A DNA stretch of 64,000 nucleotides, taken from contig NZ_BTTW01000002.1 of the NCBI RefSeq assembly GCF_036245865.1, positions 744,001-808,000 on the forward strand, read 5' to 3'. Position 1 is the stretch's first letter. The number at the start of each line of letters is the position of its first letter. A program made the position numbers and the translations under genes. The notes beneath the pieces are model-generated. The model did no database searches. It saw nothing but the letters and a program-made list of their open reading frames with translations, and was not told the DNA's origin. Of the stretch, positions 63,844 to 64,000 are shown in pieces. This DNA comes from Corallococcus caeni (lineage in GTDB: Bacteria > Myxococcota > Myxococcia > Myxococcales > Myxococcaceae).

Positions 63844-64000
63844 GTGAAACGCCATGATGTAGTCGTGGTGGGCGGAGGCCCGGCGGGGCTCGCGGTGGCC
63901 ATCACGGCGGCCCGGCGTGGGCTGGACACGGTGGTCTTGGAGCGTGCGTCCACGCCCGTGGACAAGGCCTGCGGTGAAGGGCTGATGCCTTCGGGCCTCG
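63844..64000 (+). CDS. FAD-dependent oxidoreductase (geranylgeranyl-reductase-like), C-terminus beyond window
   Basis: Only the first 52 residues are in the window. They show the Rossmann FAD site DVVVVGGGPAGLAVAITAA followed by VVLERASTPVDKACGEGLMP, a motif frequent in geranylgeranyl-reductase/halogenase-type flavoproteins. GTG start 13 nt after the ligase gene, in the same operon. In srsABC the third gene is also a flavoprotein that hydroxylates the ring, so an oxidative tailoring role is inferred. The rest is cut by the window edge. Confidence 0.75.
   Translation, partial: MKRHDVVVVGGGPAGLAVAITAARRGLDTVVLERASTPVDKACGEGLMPSGL

Noticed and set aside
60837-63965. 1,042-codon open frame opposite the polyketide operon
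   Set aside because: Crosses four overlapping real genes and has no domain.

Overview
The window is 64 kb of GC-rich DNA (about 70%, with strong third-position G/C) from a myxobacterium, most likely a Myxococcaceae member such as Corallococcus or Myxococcus. The taxonomic markers are a MYXO-CTERM-type C-terminal sorting tail, a DUF2378 (TIGR02265) paralogue, a lone grpE-dnaK pair that looks like the M. xanthus grpS-sglK social-motility locus, many eukaryotic-type Ser/Thr kinases, and many lipoproteins with Asp-Gly-Gly or Cys-rich repeats. The genus is inferred from these families; no rRNA is present. I found no tRNA, rRNA or CRISPR array.

Layout. 1-3.3 kb: a lipoprotein resembling the N-terminal module of myxobacterial SitA toxins, a 4-nt overlapping downstream partner cut by the window edge, and a secreted Ig-like/EEP-nuclease/lamin-tail lipoprotein. 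3.6-8.8 kb: a histone-H1-like small protein, grpS, sglK, a small membrane protein and a Ser/Thr kinase. 8.9-10.5 kb: a PRC-barrel/DUF2382 stress protein and a small membrane protein. 10.6-15.5 kb: a complete branched-chain amino-acid ABC importer (binding protein plus livHMGF), closed by a perfect hairpin. 15.6-22 kb: surface lipoproteins (a Thr/Ala-rich one, a BNR-propeller one, a MopE-like metal-binding one) and a YiiX-like papain-fold enzyme. 22.2-33.8 kb: a histidine kinase with a cytoplasmic PhnD-like sensor, a hydrolase-thpR-lysR operon, a membrane adenylate cyclase, proS, a DUF4336 protein, a MYXO-CTERM protein, an EEP hydrolase, a DUF2378 protein, a YdcF-like protein and a MarR regulator. 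33.8-36.4 kb: the molybdate importer modABC.

36.36-37.61 kb holds the most unusual structure. It is a 1.25-kb, lower-GC cassette bounded by two 50-bp inverted repeats (40 of 50 positions identical). It carries one gene, an EVE-like domain fused to a DUF3883 (NO VEIN C-terminal) nuclease-like domain, which is the architecture expected of a modification-dependent restriction or defence enzyme. No transposase is visible. The outermost TAA of each repeat is the stop codon of the flanking convergent gene (modC on the left, a 172-residue gene on the right).

37.6-56.2 kb: a pentapeptide-repeat operon, a secreted GH13 isoamylase, a coupled three-gene operon (STAND-type Ser/Thr kinase, PEGA/TPR-like membrane protein, 886-residue Cys-rich DUF4215 lipoprotein), HEAT-like proteins, an M23-like secreted protein, an EEP hydrolase and a 1,120-residue internally duplicated surface lipoprotein. 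56.2-60 kb: a flavin monooxygenase, a short-chain dehydrogenase and another Cys-rich lipoprotein. 60.15-64 kb: a tightly overlapping operon of type III polyketide synthase, ICMT-like methyltransferase, acyl carrier protein, fatty acyl-AMP ligase and the start of an FAD oxidoreductase. It resembles the Streptomyces srsABC phenolic-lipid logic with a dedicated starter-loading pair added, and it continues past the window.
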